From positions 5,141,501 to 5,205,500 of the forward strand of contig JBBMOA010000018.1 in the NCBI GenBank assembly GCA_037954235.1: 64,000 nucleotides of DNA, written 5' to 3'. Source of the DNA: Aulostomus chinensis. Its lineage: Eukaryota; Chordata; Actinopteri; Syngnathiformes; Aulostomidae. The translations under genes and the position numbers were made by a program. Positions 1 to 12,370 of the stretch are shown one piece after another. Each line of letters starts with the position of its first letter. Positions within the stretch are counted from its first letter, which is position 1. Below the pieces are notes generated by a model, which worked only from the letters and a program-made list of their open reading frames with translations, was not told the origin of the DNA and did not search any database.

Positions 1-161
1 GTTGACTTGCTCACAGTCAGCGAGGGTTTCAATGGGAATGTTAAAACCAGACACTAAATGTAATTGAATCACCTGTCTTTCACCTGCCGTTATGGTTACA
101 CTGTCAAGTCCAGATTCCACTGCCTCCTAGTAAGCTTCCATGTGGTCTCGGGACCCCACAG
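1..161 (+). other. intron of fkbp10
   Basis: This stretch precedes the first recognisable exon and ends in a splice acceptor (CCCACAG at 155-161). No coding similarity is seen in it. The 5' half of the gene (signal peptide and the first two FKBP domains) must lie to the left of the window. Confidence 0.7.
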
Positions 162-1772
162 GTACTCGCGTCCCTCCTCAGGCAACGCTGGTGTTTGAGG
201 TACTGATGGTGGATGTGTTCAACCCATCGGATGATCTGATCTCAGAGGTGAAGGAGGCCCCTGAAAGTTGCACCCGCAGGACGGTGACTGGAGATTACAT
301 CCGCTACCACTACAACGGCACCTTCCAGGATGGCACGGCATTTGACTCCAGGTAAACTCTCCATTTGTACTATTCGAGGAGGCAGAATACCATGGACTAA
401 ATAGATGCTGACTGTCACGCTTCCTTTGACAGCTACCAGCGCAATAGAACCTACAACACGTACATTGGCAAGGGATACGTGATCAAAGGAATTGACAAAG
501 CCTTGGTGGGCCTGTGCATGGGAGAGAAGAGGAGGATTATTGTGCCTCCTCACTTGGCGTACGGCGGAGATGGTGTCGGTGAGTGTGACGCATGAATTTA
601 AAGAGTTTAGAGGCAACAAAACCACTAAGACTTGTGTATGTTGGTAACACTGGTCCTCTATGGTCCTGCCGTAGGAGACCTCATTCCCGGCTCTGCTGTG
701 CTGGTCTTTGACATTCACGTGATTGACTTCCACAACCCTTCAGATCTGGTGGAAATTAAAGTCACCCACAAGCCTCTGGAGTGCAACACGCGCAGCGAAG
801 CCGATGACTTGATTCAGTATCGTTATAATTGCTCCCTGATGGACGGCACCCTGCTGTACTCCTCGTGAGCGCCCACTGCTGTTCACTCTGCCACACTGCA
901 TCCTCCTCCTGCATGTAATCATTGCTGGCTCCTCGTTCTGACAGATTTCAGTGGCGCTGCATACCACTTACGTATCCATGACAACAGCACGTATGCCTGC
1001 ATGGCTCAAGGTTTTGGTACATGGAAGAAATTTTTACAGGGATGGATTTTTAAAAATGTATTCATGTTTAAAATGGTTCCACTTTATGTCCTGTTCCAGG
1101 GACCATTTTGACTCACCGTCCATAACGACTCTTGGAGCAAGCATGGTGATCATGGGTCTGGAGAAAGGTTTAATTGGCATGTGTTTGGGCGAGAGGAGAG
1201 AAGTGATAGTTCCACCCCACTTGGGTCACGGTGAAAATGGAGGTGAGGCAACCGGAACTGCTCATTTCACAAATGGCATGCAAACGTCCATGCTCAATCT
1301 GCTGTCTGCTTGTGTGTCCAGCTGGCATGGTTCCTGGGAGTGCTGTGCTCTTCTTTGAGCTGGAGCTGGTGGAGCTACAGAAGGGTGTGCCTGAGGGCTA
1401 CATGTTTGTGTGGCTGGATGACAGCCCTGAGCCCCTCTTCCCGGCCATGGACCTCAACGGTGACAAGCAGGTTCCTCTGGAGGAGGTAAACCACCAGCCC
1501 TCTAATTACATGTCCTCTAAATACACTTTATAGAAGCATCTGTAGAAATGATTGATAATTCAACTCCTTTTTTTTTCTCCCAGTTCTCAGCTTTCATTAT
1601 GCTCCAAGTGAAAAAGGGCAAAGGTCGTCTGCGGCCTGGGGTCGATGCCAACAGCATCATTGAGGACATGTTCAAGAACCAGGACAGTAATAGAGACGGG
1701 AAGATTGTAGAAGATGAACTGAAGCTTAACACGGATGAAGAGTCTGAACAAGTGAAACGAGATGAGCTGTGA
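162..1772 (+). CDS. fkbp10: FKBP10 (FKBP65), ER peptidyl-prolyl isomerase, 3' part
   Basis: Exons 162-351, 433-578, 675-864, 1100-1242, 1322-1485 and 1584-1772 join in phase to give about 340 residues; human FKBP10 has 582, so the N-terminal part is outside. FKBP10 is an ER-lumen prolyl isomerase that helps fold procollagen and tropoelastin. The piece holds the end of FKBP domain 2, all of domain 3 (YHYNGTFQDG, then IVPPHLAYGG) and the divergent domain 4 (YRYNCSLMDG, then IVPPHLGHGE). Two EF-hands follow (DLNGDKQVPLEE and DSNRDGKIVEDE), and the chain ends in KRDEL, an ER-retrieval signal. Domain 4 lacks the usual FDSS after its first strand, as in the human protein. FKBP9 is the close alternative, but the C-terminal half and the nt5c3b neighbour favour FKBP10. 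Whether this is the a or b teleost copy cannot be told. Confidence 0.93.
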
Positions 1773-2330
1773 AGAGGACGCATATTTCAGCAAACATGCA
1801 GTCGTGGGGGTGGGGGTGGGGGTGGTACATCCGTCCCAGCGGCTGTCGCGAAACTTAAACGTTTCAGATATTGAAACATTGCTGTGCCTCTATTGAAGGC
1901 AACCAGACCGCTCGCGTTGACTCTGTTTGAGTATATTCATCAAGATGTGTGTTATGTACAGGAAGTAAATGTTTTAAAAATGTGAAAAAGTCATCTGTCA
2001 AGAAAAATGTGTTCTGATGAGGGAAAAAACAAACATTTGACTCCACCACTTACACAGAACTACCTTAGAACGCACTTGGGCGGCCCATCTCCCATAGGAC
2101 TGGCGATGGATGTACAGCCTGATTTATGATTATGAAAAACCACTGTGTTTACTGTATGTTCAGGGTTGCCAGTCGCTACAACAACATAAGTTGTAATTAT
2201 ATTTCTAGGCACTTGTGACACTGATCCTCTTGAGAGCAGAGGCCTTATTTCAATAATAAGAAAAAAAACTTCTCAAAATGTGTTGTGAAACATAAATTAA
2301 AGTTTTATAAAAAAAAAATAAAAAAAGAGA
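1773..2330 (+). other. fkbp10 3'UTR
   Basis: Non-coding sequence follows the fkbp10 stop. It has a G-run block at 1806-1824 (three G5 runs separated by single T, then GG) and an ATTAAA polyadenylation signal at 2296-2301 followed by an A-rich tract. I infer that the transcript ends near 2320. Confidence 0.6.
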
Positions 2331-4087
2331 GAGAAGGTAATCCATTTTTCATTTCACACTCGGCTTCATTTGACAGTCGGCTTCAGAGTCTTTAATAAAA
2401 CAAGTCGGAAACTGATGAAAACAACTTTGAAGGTATAAAGACAGAGGATGGAGGAAAAAAAATGCATGATGGGAGAATGATGCACATTTCTAACCAGACG
2501 AGCTTTGATTGCTGTTTTTAAAACCGTAGAGCGCAAATGATGTGACGGTGGAGTCCGGTAGAACCAAACCTCTGGAGGTCCGGCTCGGTCTCGTTCAAAG
2601 CTTAATGCCATCGCACCCAGTCACAGCACCATTCTAATTTCTTCTTCGTTTTAGCACAAATTATATTTAAACTGTACAACTACTATATTTAGCCCTTGAA
2701 AACCAATTGTAGCTGCCAGAGTTCACCACTAAGTGGCAGTGTGAACTAACTGTCCACTAACTGTACACACCCTCAGTTTATGACAATATGGCATCAAACT
2801 CATTTAACAGGAAGAACCGTGTCATTTGAAGAAGAAAAAAAATACAGGAAGAAAGTTTGGAATACGTTAAAGATGTGAGGTTGAGGTTTCTTACTAAGAG
2901 GCTGGAAATTCGGTAGAACAAACAAAACAAAAACAAAAGCCAAGTCTTGCATTGCTGTTTACGTTACCGTATACAGTTACTACCGCCGATACACCCATAG
3001 AAACACTTCTATCTGGATAAGAAGTACACAGTGCAAATCTGGCTTCCACCATGGAGTTTACCCCCCCCCTCCCCCGACCATAAGAGGACGGCCGATAGAG
3101 TTCAACAGGGATGATGCGTTTTTGTAGGCCAACCCAGAAGTTAGCATCACCAAGGGTTCCCTCAACCAAAAGCCCGTGGGATTTTTTAGAATCTGAATCA
3201 CTACAGTCTATGAACTCTCTGGGAAAAGAAAAGTTTACGAGTCGTGCGCGTTTTGTTCAGCAAAGATAACCTTCACACCTGAACGCCGCTTTTATGAGTT
3301 CTGGAGTGGAACTATGACATCGTTACTGGTGCAAACATTGCGCTGAGAACAAACTGCACTGCGGATGCTTGACTTCAAAGTCAACCAGCCCTGCTCGGTA
3401 ATTCACCAACGCTTTGATTTGAGCTAAAAGAGCCGATAATAATCGAACCGGCTCACTCGCGCACGTTAGCGCCCAATCAGAGGTGTTTGTTTGATCTTAA
3501 TGTGACTGTTGGTGGATTACTGAGATTGTCGTCTGGATTATACCGCACACTGCACTTGGGAGTTTGTAAACGAACATTTTGGAGCAGTTTGGCTGTTGTT
3601 GGCCGTCAACCATCCTTTTCTCCACGCTTAAAAGAATGCAACTCGCTCTTCTCTGTTATGGAGTCACCAAGAAGAGACGCAGGAGGTAAAACAAAATATT
3701 AGTGAGTACTTAAAAGCCAAAAAACACTTTTTGGGGGACATCGCTTAACAAAAACAACCACAACAACACAAAAAAACCATTAAAAATCTCACAGACTTGG
3801 AGATGAGGGCCGCTCGATGATGCTGACTAACTTCCAGGTTTTAGAGCTCACCCTGCATCCCTCTATAGACACATAGATATAAGAGAGAGTACCAACAGGA
3901 CTCACCAACAATCAGACAAAACAATGTGCATTTAACCCCCAACTCTCGTACACGACATGCAGTGTACATAACATGAACTCTTAGCTGGTTGTCAATCAAC
4001 CTCCAACTGGTGCTGAATGAGTCGGGGTCTTGTCAGCTGACGCAACCACAGCGTCCATCACCAGCGGTCTAAAAAATACATAACAGT
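2331..4087 (-). other. probable nt5c3b 3'UTR and intergenic sequence
   Basis: No exon is seen on either strand. nt5c3b is transcribed leftward into this stretch. The only candidate polyadenylation signal found on its strand is ATTAAA (reverse complement at about 2386-2391), which would give a long 3'UTR ending within about 70 bases of the fkbp10 end. The exact end is not decidable from sequence alone. Confidence 0.4.
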
Positions 4088-6516
4088 TCACTTATTGCCG
4101 GTGAGGTAGAGAAGTACAGCATTCGGGACTTCCAAGGTCTCATCCTTTACTAGTACAATGTCATACGAGTCCAAGTAAGACTGCTTCCTCTCCTCTACCT
4201 GAGGGGGGAAAAAGAAGAGGGATGGCAATGAAAAGGTCTGAGTGGAAACTGACTCTACTCCCACAGACGTCCAGGACAAGCGGAGCTTGAGCAGGACGAG
4301 GTCGCACAGTTCCAGTTCTTATCTCCTGATGAAACCGCACATTTCACTGCTGTTGTTTTTGTATTCAAAGATCCCAAATACTTGTTTGTGACCTTTAGAA
4401 GTGCAGATTGGAGGTTTTTTTTTAACCTTTGGCCTGCTGCTCCCAGTCATTTTGATAAGCTGAGCTCAAGTCCTCAAGTAGAGGAATAGTGCAAGTCTGA
4501 TTTTATTTTTCTGCGAGAGAGGTTCATTTCCTCTCTCAAATTACCGAATTATCATTTTGACCACAATATAAACGAAGCTTTTCCTTTGCCACGACTGTTA
4601 CACCATCAACAAGAGTGATAGGCGCTGAGTCCTTCGTCTTAAAGGGCCGGATGCACCGATTAATTTCCCCATTTATTCAGTCCCTGGTGGTTCACTTAAG
4701 GCTTTACAGCTTTTATCGGTCATTTCTTTTCAACAGCAGTTTCTGGGTCGCATCAGTGCATCAAGTTACCTGCAACTCAGAATGAAGTCTCTCCCTGCTT
4801 CAAGTGTCACAAGCCATTTATGATGGGAGACGAATTCTGACAAGGTCCAAACTTATTCACCAATGTTACAAGGACTCTCCACGGTGATTGTGAGGAGAAG
4901 CTCAGTGAGAGCGGAACGAGGAAAAAGTCCCCAGAGAACACAGGTGGTTAGTGTCCTTTGTCTACATGGACATTGTCTAATAAAATACAAAATTAATATT
5001 CTACTTTTGAATTTTTAAGACTGAAATGAAGATGATACAGGAGCTGGTTGACGGTTTTTAGTACCTTGTCATTGAGGAAGCCGATCTTAAGGATGTTCTC
5101 GATGTCCTGCACCCCGTCTGCCATGGTCAGATCTCCCAGCGAGTCTCCCAGCAGCAGCACGTTGGGTCGCGTCCGCAGCTCCTGGAAGTGGCCTGTGTTG
5201 AGCAGAGCACCTTCTCTTTTGTTGTAGATGTGGATCAGCTCTCCTTTGAACGCCCTCAACACTCCCTACAAATCAAAAGGGGGCAGAGTCATCCTGCTGC
5301 GTGGCTTCGAAACTCAGAGAGTTTGAGGTGAGACTACTCACGCGCTCGTCGAAGTCCATGTAGTTGGAGAAGACTTTGACGTTGTGGTGGAAGACGCCAG
5401 CCTGGCGAATCACCTCTTCCAGGATGTCTCCGATTCCAGCAGAGAAGATGAGCAGAGGTATGCTGTGCTCGTCCAGGTGGTCAAAGAAGAGCTGGTAGCC
5501 GTCCCTGTTACAACAGCAGGTCGTTACCATGGCGCTCAAACCTTCTGGGCCTCAGAGGAAGCAGGCTTTGTTACCTCAGCATGGCATCAGACTCCCGCAC
5601 CACCGTGGCCAGAAGATCTTTCCTGATCTTCTGCTGCACCAGGAGTTCGTGAGCTTTTGTCCACCTTTGAGAAACAGAAGCAGCACCGATTCACTCGCGT
5701 GTTCACCTTCTGAAGTCACAAACGCGCAGAGCCAGCCAGGAAACGTCAAATAAGGCCCGTCTAAAATCGTGTTATTTCAGCAATATAATCTCATTACAAT
5801 AGCAAGTGCGCACATTGTAGAGCCTTCAAAAACATCATGGCGTGACATCAATATTTCACCTGTCAATACTGACAACACCGACAGTAAATGTTCAGAGCTC
5901 ATCAGAATGTAAGTCGCTCATTGTGTGTCGGTACGTGCATTTTTTTTTCTGGGAAAACTATCAAATACATTCATGATTATCATCCATCTATAAAATGTAA
6001 AGACATTCAACTTTTGTTTGGTATTTTTTAAACGTAGAATTCACAGCCCTTCTCCTGCGTTAACTTGCAGAGACGACCGTGTTGACTTGGTGCCACGGAG
6101 GTGTAGGACTGCTCAGCGCAGGGAAAAATGACCACACATCAAAGTCAGCCAACATTTCTGACGGCGACGGTAATCATCTGTGTCCGACACTCACCACTCC
6201 ACCATGAGGGGCAGCTTCTCCTCTATCGAGCGTGAAGAGTCGATCTCGATGGGGTAGTACGTGTTGAGAAGCTCCTTCAACTGAGAGATGAGAGAATGTG
6301 TCAGAAAGCAGAGGCGTCCTCACCCATCGCATCACCAAACCGCCAGCGTGCTGCAGAGACTGTTTGTTACACCTCCATCTTTTAATCTTATCTGATGTTA
6401 TTTTCACAATCTGGATTATGCCACACTTCCGTGATAAAATGCTCTGAAGCTTGCAGTTCACATGGATGCAAAGCTATTTTTCCTCTGCGTTAGCGCAGAC
6501 AGGCTAAGGTAAGTGG

Positions 6517-6551
<35 letters not shown>

Positions 6552-7274
6552 CCAGTGCTTAAGTGAGTAAACTCATGGTAGGTTTCAGTTTTACAGAGGT
6601 GAGACAAAACTCTTACAAATAAAAGGTTGTGAGAACTAAGCGTTTATTCTTCTATGGCACAGAAATGAACTCAAATGAAAAAGCTCAACAAAAGGTAAGT
6701 GAGTGTGTTTACATACACACACACACAAATCTGACAGATGGAAACCATCCAGCGACGGCAATAAGATGAGAACAACTTTGTGTGCTTATCTGACTTCACG
6801 TATCGCAATAAGAATGTTTATCTGATTAAGAGCATCAGACTAAACTGGTTACAGCTCGCAGCTCCAACACCCAACCGCAGGTTAATTATTGAGCATGTAA
6901 ACACACATGTGGATACAAAGCAGGATTTGTGTGTTTGCAGTGTCCTTCTGTGGACATCCTGAACAAACTCGTACTGATCCGGACACTTTCTTTGAAATCT
7001 ACAGCACGAAATCCAAACACCTACCTTTTCTTTGCAATCATCAGAAATGAGTTTGCTGTTATCAAGAATATCTGCAAATTAAAAATAAATAAATAAATAA
7101 AAATAAACAAAACAAAACATACTATCACGTGACTTTATAACTGCTGCTTCTCTTTGTGTAGCAAATTAACCCATGGAAGAAGTTGAACTTACTATGACAA
7201 GTGGGGCATCTTTTCCCATTAAAAGCAAATCTTGTTAGAGTCATGTCAAAGTCCGAGATGACCTGTGAGACAAG

Positions 7275-7328
<54 letters not shown>

Positions 7329-7734
7329 GTTATCGTCGCGCAGATCTTGTAACAGTCAGACATTGCTGGGTGTAGCGTAACCTACCTGTAAGGTGTTGGA
7401 GCCTGCCTTCAACATGGACTCAAGGATGTCCTGAACCTTCTGAGGGTCCCTCATACACACCGAGGCGTTGGACAACTCTGGAATCTAAACCGGATACAAA
7501 AAAAAAGAAAAGAAAAGAAAAAAAGTGGCAGTAGTTGTTTACTGTTGCAAACGTTATTTTAAGTTTCCGTTTCAAACAGCAAGTCCACTAAACATGTTCG
7601 CTAGCAAATCACTTCCTAGCCAAATGGCACTCCATCCGGCTAACCTTGAAAACATCTGAAACATTTATACAATAATCAATAACTGTTTTTTTGTTATTGT
7701 TTTTTTCTTAAAAACACTGAGCTACTTACACCAT
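4088..7734 (-). CDS. nt5c3b: NT5C3B, cytosolic 5'-nucleotidase (7-methyl-GMP-specific type)
   Basis: The minus-strand exons, 5' to 3', are 7734-7732 (ATG only), 7484-7386, 7262-7193, 7071-7025, 6280-6195, 5664-5575, 5504-5342, 5265-5065 and 4198-4088. All phases fit and give about 289 residues; human NT5C3B has about 300. The enzyme dephosphorylates 7-methyl-GMP from cap breakdown, and CMP, in the cytosol. The HAD motifs are visible: DFDMTL (nucleophile and acid Asp, motif I), FSAGIGD (motif II), KIGFLND (motif III Lys) and GDSLGDLTMADG (motif IV, metal binding). The family signature YYPIEID is also present. The neighbour fkbp10 matches human 17q21 order, which favours NT5C3B over its paralogue NT5C3A. 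The start is the least certain part: the first coding exon would supply only the Met. An internal Met in the next exon (MRDPQKV) is the alternative. Confidence 0.92.
6519..6549. repeat. CA microsatellite
   Basis: About 15 CA units in an nt5c3b intron. Confidence 0.95.
7277..7327. repeat. CA microsatellite next to an nt5c3b acceptor
   Basis: About 25 CA units that begin 14 bases from the exon edge at 7262. On the gene strand this is a GT tract directly upstream of the 3' splice site of the exon that encodes the catalytic DFDMTL motif. Confidence 0.95.
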
Positions 7735-8948
7735 GGGAGTAAACCACATAAACCTAACCGAAGCTAACTCTGCCTTAGCCACGCCACAGCGGTCAGCTAT
7801 GCTAGTTAGCGTGCTAATGAGCGAGTTCGCTTGTGTAAACTGCAAATGTTTACATTTGTCCAACATTCTCGGAAACACTAAAGAAGATCACCATTTTCTT
7901 GAAATGCGTTGCAGATCCCTGTAGGTTGCTTCCACAGAAAGCGGCTCATCAACTCTCAATTTCTTTTTTGGGGTTTTGTTTTTTTTTTTTTTTGAATGTA
8001 AAGGCGACAGGGTAGAATCGTCTGAGCGACTCTGTGATTCTGCTGCCTTCAAGACCTTCCTAAAGTGTGGGGGTTTTCCAATACCTTCACGCTAACTACA
8101 AGTCATTCGTGAATATGAGTGAAAATGATTTACGAAACATTATAAAATGTGCAGGAATATATCACAGTAAGTCAATTGGGTTTTTTAAGCACTTGAACGA
8201 CTGAATGGTTAGAGTTGTTGCCTAAGAATTAACTACGAGTCGGTGAGAAGCCGCTGAAGGCAACACGAAGACTTGCATAACTTGCTGTGGGACGGTGTGT
8301 TCTCTTCCCCTCTGAGCAGCGATGGTTCCCAACCGACCCGGAACAGTCCCAACACCATTTAGCGGCCACTGGAGTATGAGAGAATTATAATTCGCAGATG
8401 TGCATTTTACTTCTCAGTACTACAGCTACTTTAACCTGCAGTGAGGCAATAATTTTACCTTAATTTAGTTGCAAAATCATTTTAAAAACGTCAGACTGAG
8501 AGAAAAGTGGACATAGAAAATTTTAAATCTGTATTTTTGTTGTTTATTTTGGAAATAAAAATTCACATTTTAAGATGAGAAGTAGTTTAATGTGTTATAT
8601 TTACAGAAAAATGAAGTTGTATCACAGGAGTTTCTATTAAAAACAAATGCTTTCGAAGCAGCAGAATTGTACGAATACGTGTAGAGAAAGAGCTCGTCCA
8701 TATGACGTTAGACAATACCTGCCACATCTGCGCTCCAAAACTTGAACTGCGAGTGACGACATCAGTACTTTTAATCCACTGGAGGAGCACAAAGTCTAGA
8801 CTATCACATGCAAAAGAAATCGACAGAACTTACTCCTTTTGGTATTTGCAGCATTATTTTGGTTGCTCGTGAAGTAGAAATGGTTTTAGTTTTTGTCAAA
8901 ACCTCGACATTTGGAACTTTTGAATGCAAATCAGAACACACACGATGA
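7735..8948. other. nt5c3b 5' flank and intergenic spacer
   Basis: nt5c3b is transcribed leftward, so its promoter and 5'UTR should lie just right of 7735. A run of about 14 T with one break lies at 7979-7993. No exon, conserved ORF or mobile element is recognised. In the human locus KLHL10 lies between NT5C3B and KLHL11; nothing resembling it is seen here. Confidence 0.4.
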
Positions 8949-10124
8949 TTTTATTATGGTTTATTTTTAAGTCACTTTGGAGGAAGGAACAGCATAGCAG
9001 AACTCTACACACAGCTGGAAGTGAAGTACCATAAACACAAGAGTTTACAAGACATTTAATGCAAGGGAACAGAACAGCAGTAAGACATCTTTTCAGTAAA
9101 GAAAGCTGGGTTAAACAAAAGCTTTTCCAAAATACAATCCCCTTTCTCTGATGGGAGTTAAATCAAAGTGCACTGGCAACTTTTGTGTGTGTGTGTGTGC
9201 CTCTTTTAAGACTTTACAAAGTGAAGTGCAGCTCCTTCAAATCTTCAAATAACCAACTTCTGCAAAACACGCCTGCCACTCTCACAATGTTTGCGACGCA
9301 TCTTTTCTTGAATGAATGGAATGCGCTGAGCAACCGACAGCCAAAGTGCAAAAAGAACGGAATGATTGAGCCATTGCCGGTGATGGGTTCCCACGTCGAG
9401 TTCATCAGAGGAATGATTTTGTGCACCGTTTCACCTCTTCAACAAACTTAGGCTAAAAAAAGAGAGAGAGAGAGAGAGAAAGAGAGGGAGAGAGAGAGAA
9501 GAGACTGTACAGGTGTTGTGAAGCATTTTAATCTAAAAGCAAACTAGTCTACTGGAGTTGAAGTCATTCCTATTTAGTTGCGGAGGCTGCAGGATAACAA
9601 ACGGAGCCATTCTAATCGAGCAAAAAATAACTTCTGGACCAATAACATACTGGTATGAAGAGATTGTCACACTTTTACAATGGAATGAAATGATGTTAAG
9701 CGACTGAATGTAGGAATGCAGTTTTCAGTTGCCTTCCCTGCGCAGACATACATAAAGGAATGTAAAATATCCATATAAATGTATCTAGCTTTATGCCATT
9801 TATGTACAAACAGATAAACAGCATCTATGTCAACATACTGTTGGATATTTAACTGTTGGCCACGATATAAGACTCTTATTCACATGTTTACATTCAACGT
9901 TTCCCTTCACGCAGGCCACCACGCGCCTGCCCACGCTTTTCACAGCTTTAAACAAATCAGCCATTAACGCGACGCAGTATGAGAGCCGATGGCACAGCTG
10001 AATGAAATCCAGTGAGAGAGCAACACATGACCCACGGCATGGATGGGTAGGGCGTCCATGATGGTGATGGCTGCAGTGGAATGGCGGTATTCTCCTCGTG
10101 CGGGTGAGGCCGATATCGCCCCGC
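8949..10124 (-). other. klhl11 3'UTR
   Basis: This is downstream of the klhl11 stop on the minus strand. Two AATAAA signals (reverse complement TTTATT at 8950-8955 and 8960-8965) mark the likely polyadenylation site, so the 3'UTR is about 1.15 kb. It contains a GT repeat (9183-9199) and a GA repeat (9461-9500). Confidence 0.55.
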
Positions 10125-12370
10125 TCAGCACTCGATCTGTGACTGAAGCTGCCGGCGGAGGGTGAGGGTACGGCGGTGGAGCTGCTGCATCTGCTGCATG
10201 CGATCTCGTTGGCGTGCCAGGTTTTGGGGCATGGGGTAACGCTGGCAGCCATACAGGAAGCGGTAGGGGATGCGGACATGGCAGGCTGTGGCTCTGCAGC
10301 GGGGTTGAGGCATAGGCGGCAGCAGCATCCAGCGCTTCCTCTCTGCGCAGTAGCGGTAGGCCTCTTTGCGATACTGCTTGTCGACATCGTCACTGTTCTT
10401 CCAGCCTCCGATGATGAAGACATCCTCATCGAAGTGGCAGATGGCGGCGCCCTCGATGCTGGTAACCTCTGGTGGCAGGCTCTCCAGGATCTCGTCGGAG
10501 ATGCGTACGCTGATTTTCTGTCTGGCGACCTCATCCCTCACTGTGTAGCTCTTGGGGCAGCAAGAAGCCGTGTGGTAGAAGTTAGTGGAGGCCACAGCCA
10601 TCTGGAAGATGCAGTAGTTGTCAATAAGAGGCAGGGAGTCAACATCCTGCCACTGGTGGCTCTCTGTGTCATAGCGAGTGGTCACCGTCTTCAGTCCGTC
10701 CTCGTTATCCGTGTCGACGGGCGTGCGTGCTGTGACATAAACGTAGCGGTCCTCCACGCTCACCGCCTTCACATCCCGCAGGATTTTGGGAGCCGATTCC
10801 AGATTGTGCCACTTATCCTGCTCAGGCTCGTAGACACTGACGTCTTTAAAACCTGGACTGAAGTTTCCATGGCCGCCAATACTGTATAAGATATCCTTAA
10901 TGCAGGTGAGGCCAAATGAGTGCTTGCGCGTGGTCAGGTTGCTCACCTGCTCCCAGGTGTTACGATTCGGGTTATATCGTTCCACCGTCTTAGCGAAGCC
11001 TGGTTCCATAGAACCAGCTACATAGACGTGGGACTCTGTGGCGGCAATGGCGTGGCCGTCTAAGTGGTTGTGGATGTGCGGCAGGTTGACCCATCGGTCC
11101 TCGTATATGAAGTAACCCACACACTCACTCAGGTAGTCTCCTCCCTCAGACACGCCGCCAACGACCATGATAACGTCCATATTCTGGCCAAAGCGAGGCT
11201 GAAACGAGGCCATGTGGGAAGACCAGAACTCCATATCAGCAGACTTGAGGTTCTCAAAGCGGATGGCGTGGCCCTCTACGGCCTCAGACACCAGCCGGAG
11301 ACAGGCCTCATTGGCAGCAACCAGACGCTCATTTTTCACCACCCTTGTCAGGTAGGTTGGTTTAATCTGGGGAAGCCTCAGAAGGCGGAAAAGCTCCTCA
11401 AAGTAGCGACTTCGCTCCTCGGGGTTCTTCTGCACCCACTTCACCACAGCTTCAAACAGCACCTCCTCCGAGTCCACCGTGATCTCCGCATCCGACAGCC
11501 AGTCGCGGACCAAGTGAAAGGGGAGCGTGTAGAACTCCTCGTCCTGGATCACCTTGTAAAAGTTGCGGCGGATCATGTCCGCAGCCCTCAGAGCCAACTG
11601 GTCCAGGGTGTACATGTGTGCTAGACTGTGCACGGCCACGCAGTTGGTCAAGCTCAGCTTCTTCTTGAGAAACTCACCGCAGAAATCCTTCAGCTGCAGC
11701 AGGAGAAACCTAAGACGGAACCAACAGAGAGGAGAATGTGATGTCAGAGAGAAGGAGGTGAAATGATAATGCCAGTTTCTGGTGGGGTGGGGGGGTGTCT
11801 TCTTCACTGCAAGCATAACAATTTAGGGTAATAGAGCAGCAATAGAAGGCCTCATGATTTTCTCTCTCACATACACACAGAAAAATACTAGTAAATCAAA
11901 TCCTACCTATCAGCAAGCTCCAGTACTTCATGTACATTGCAGGTGCTAACACGTATTTCTCCAGTGTACATATACTGGATGACGCTCTCCACCGTCTCGG
12001 GATCCGGCCCAGTCTCTGAGCTCCATTCCTTCATCTCCACGCGCCCGGACAAGGATTCGGAGAACTGTCCCCCCAGCAGAGGGGTGAAATAGTCGGTTGC
12101 CGCAGCCAGGACGGACCTGTGGGCTGAAAACTCACACGTCTGGATGTTCCCTGCGGCCGCCCCGCTGCTGAAGGCAAGCGTCACGTCGCAGAACATGCCC
12201 TGCTTCCTCTGCTCGTTCTGCCGCCGAGACAGCTCCGAGCAATGGGAGGAGGAGGTGAAGTCCTCGGCCTCCTCCGCGTCCCCGTCCCCGGCCAGGGCGC
12301 TCGGTGCGCCACTGCCGCCGCTGCCGCTGCTCCTGGCGGAGTCCTCCGGGTTTGGAGCCGCCGCTGCCAT
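10125..12370 (-). CDS. klhl11: KLHL11, BTB-BACK-Kelch protein
   Basis: There are two coding exons, 12370-11907 and 11709-10125, joined in phase inside ADRFLLL; together they give 682 residues (human KLHL11 has 708). It is a substrate adaptor for Cullin-3 E3 ubiquitin ligase. An acidic, Gly/Ser-rich N-terminus of about 55 residues precedes a BTB domain (about 58-155: CDVTLAF, AHRSVLAAATDYF). A BACK domain (about 160-270) follows, then kelch repeats (about 320-640: SIGGHGNFSPGFKD, FIIGGWKNSDD). The chain ends in SQIEC as in human. I chose the ATG at 12370 because it opens the MAAAAPNPED segment; an in-frame upstream ORF extends to 12448 but its sequence is not family-like. The intron position after the BTB domain matches the mammalian gene. 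Confidence 0.95.

Noticed and set aside
242..733. 163-codon ORF on the minus strand
   Set aside because: It lies antisense to fkbp10 exons and an intron and matches no family; it is a shadow frame.
10176..10889. 237-codon plus-strand ORF
   Set aside because: It is antisense to the kelch region of klhl11, whose frame is clearly the real one.
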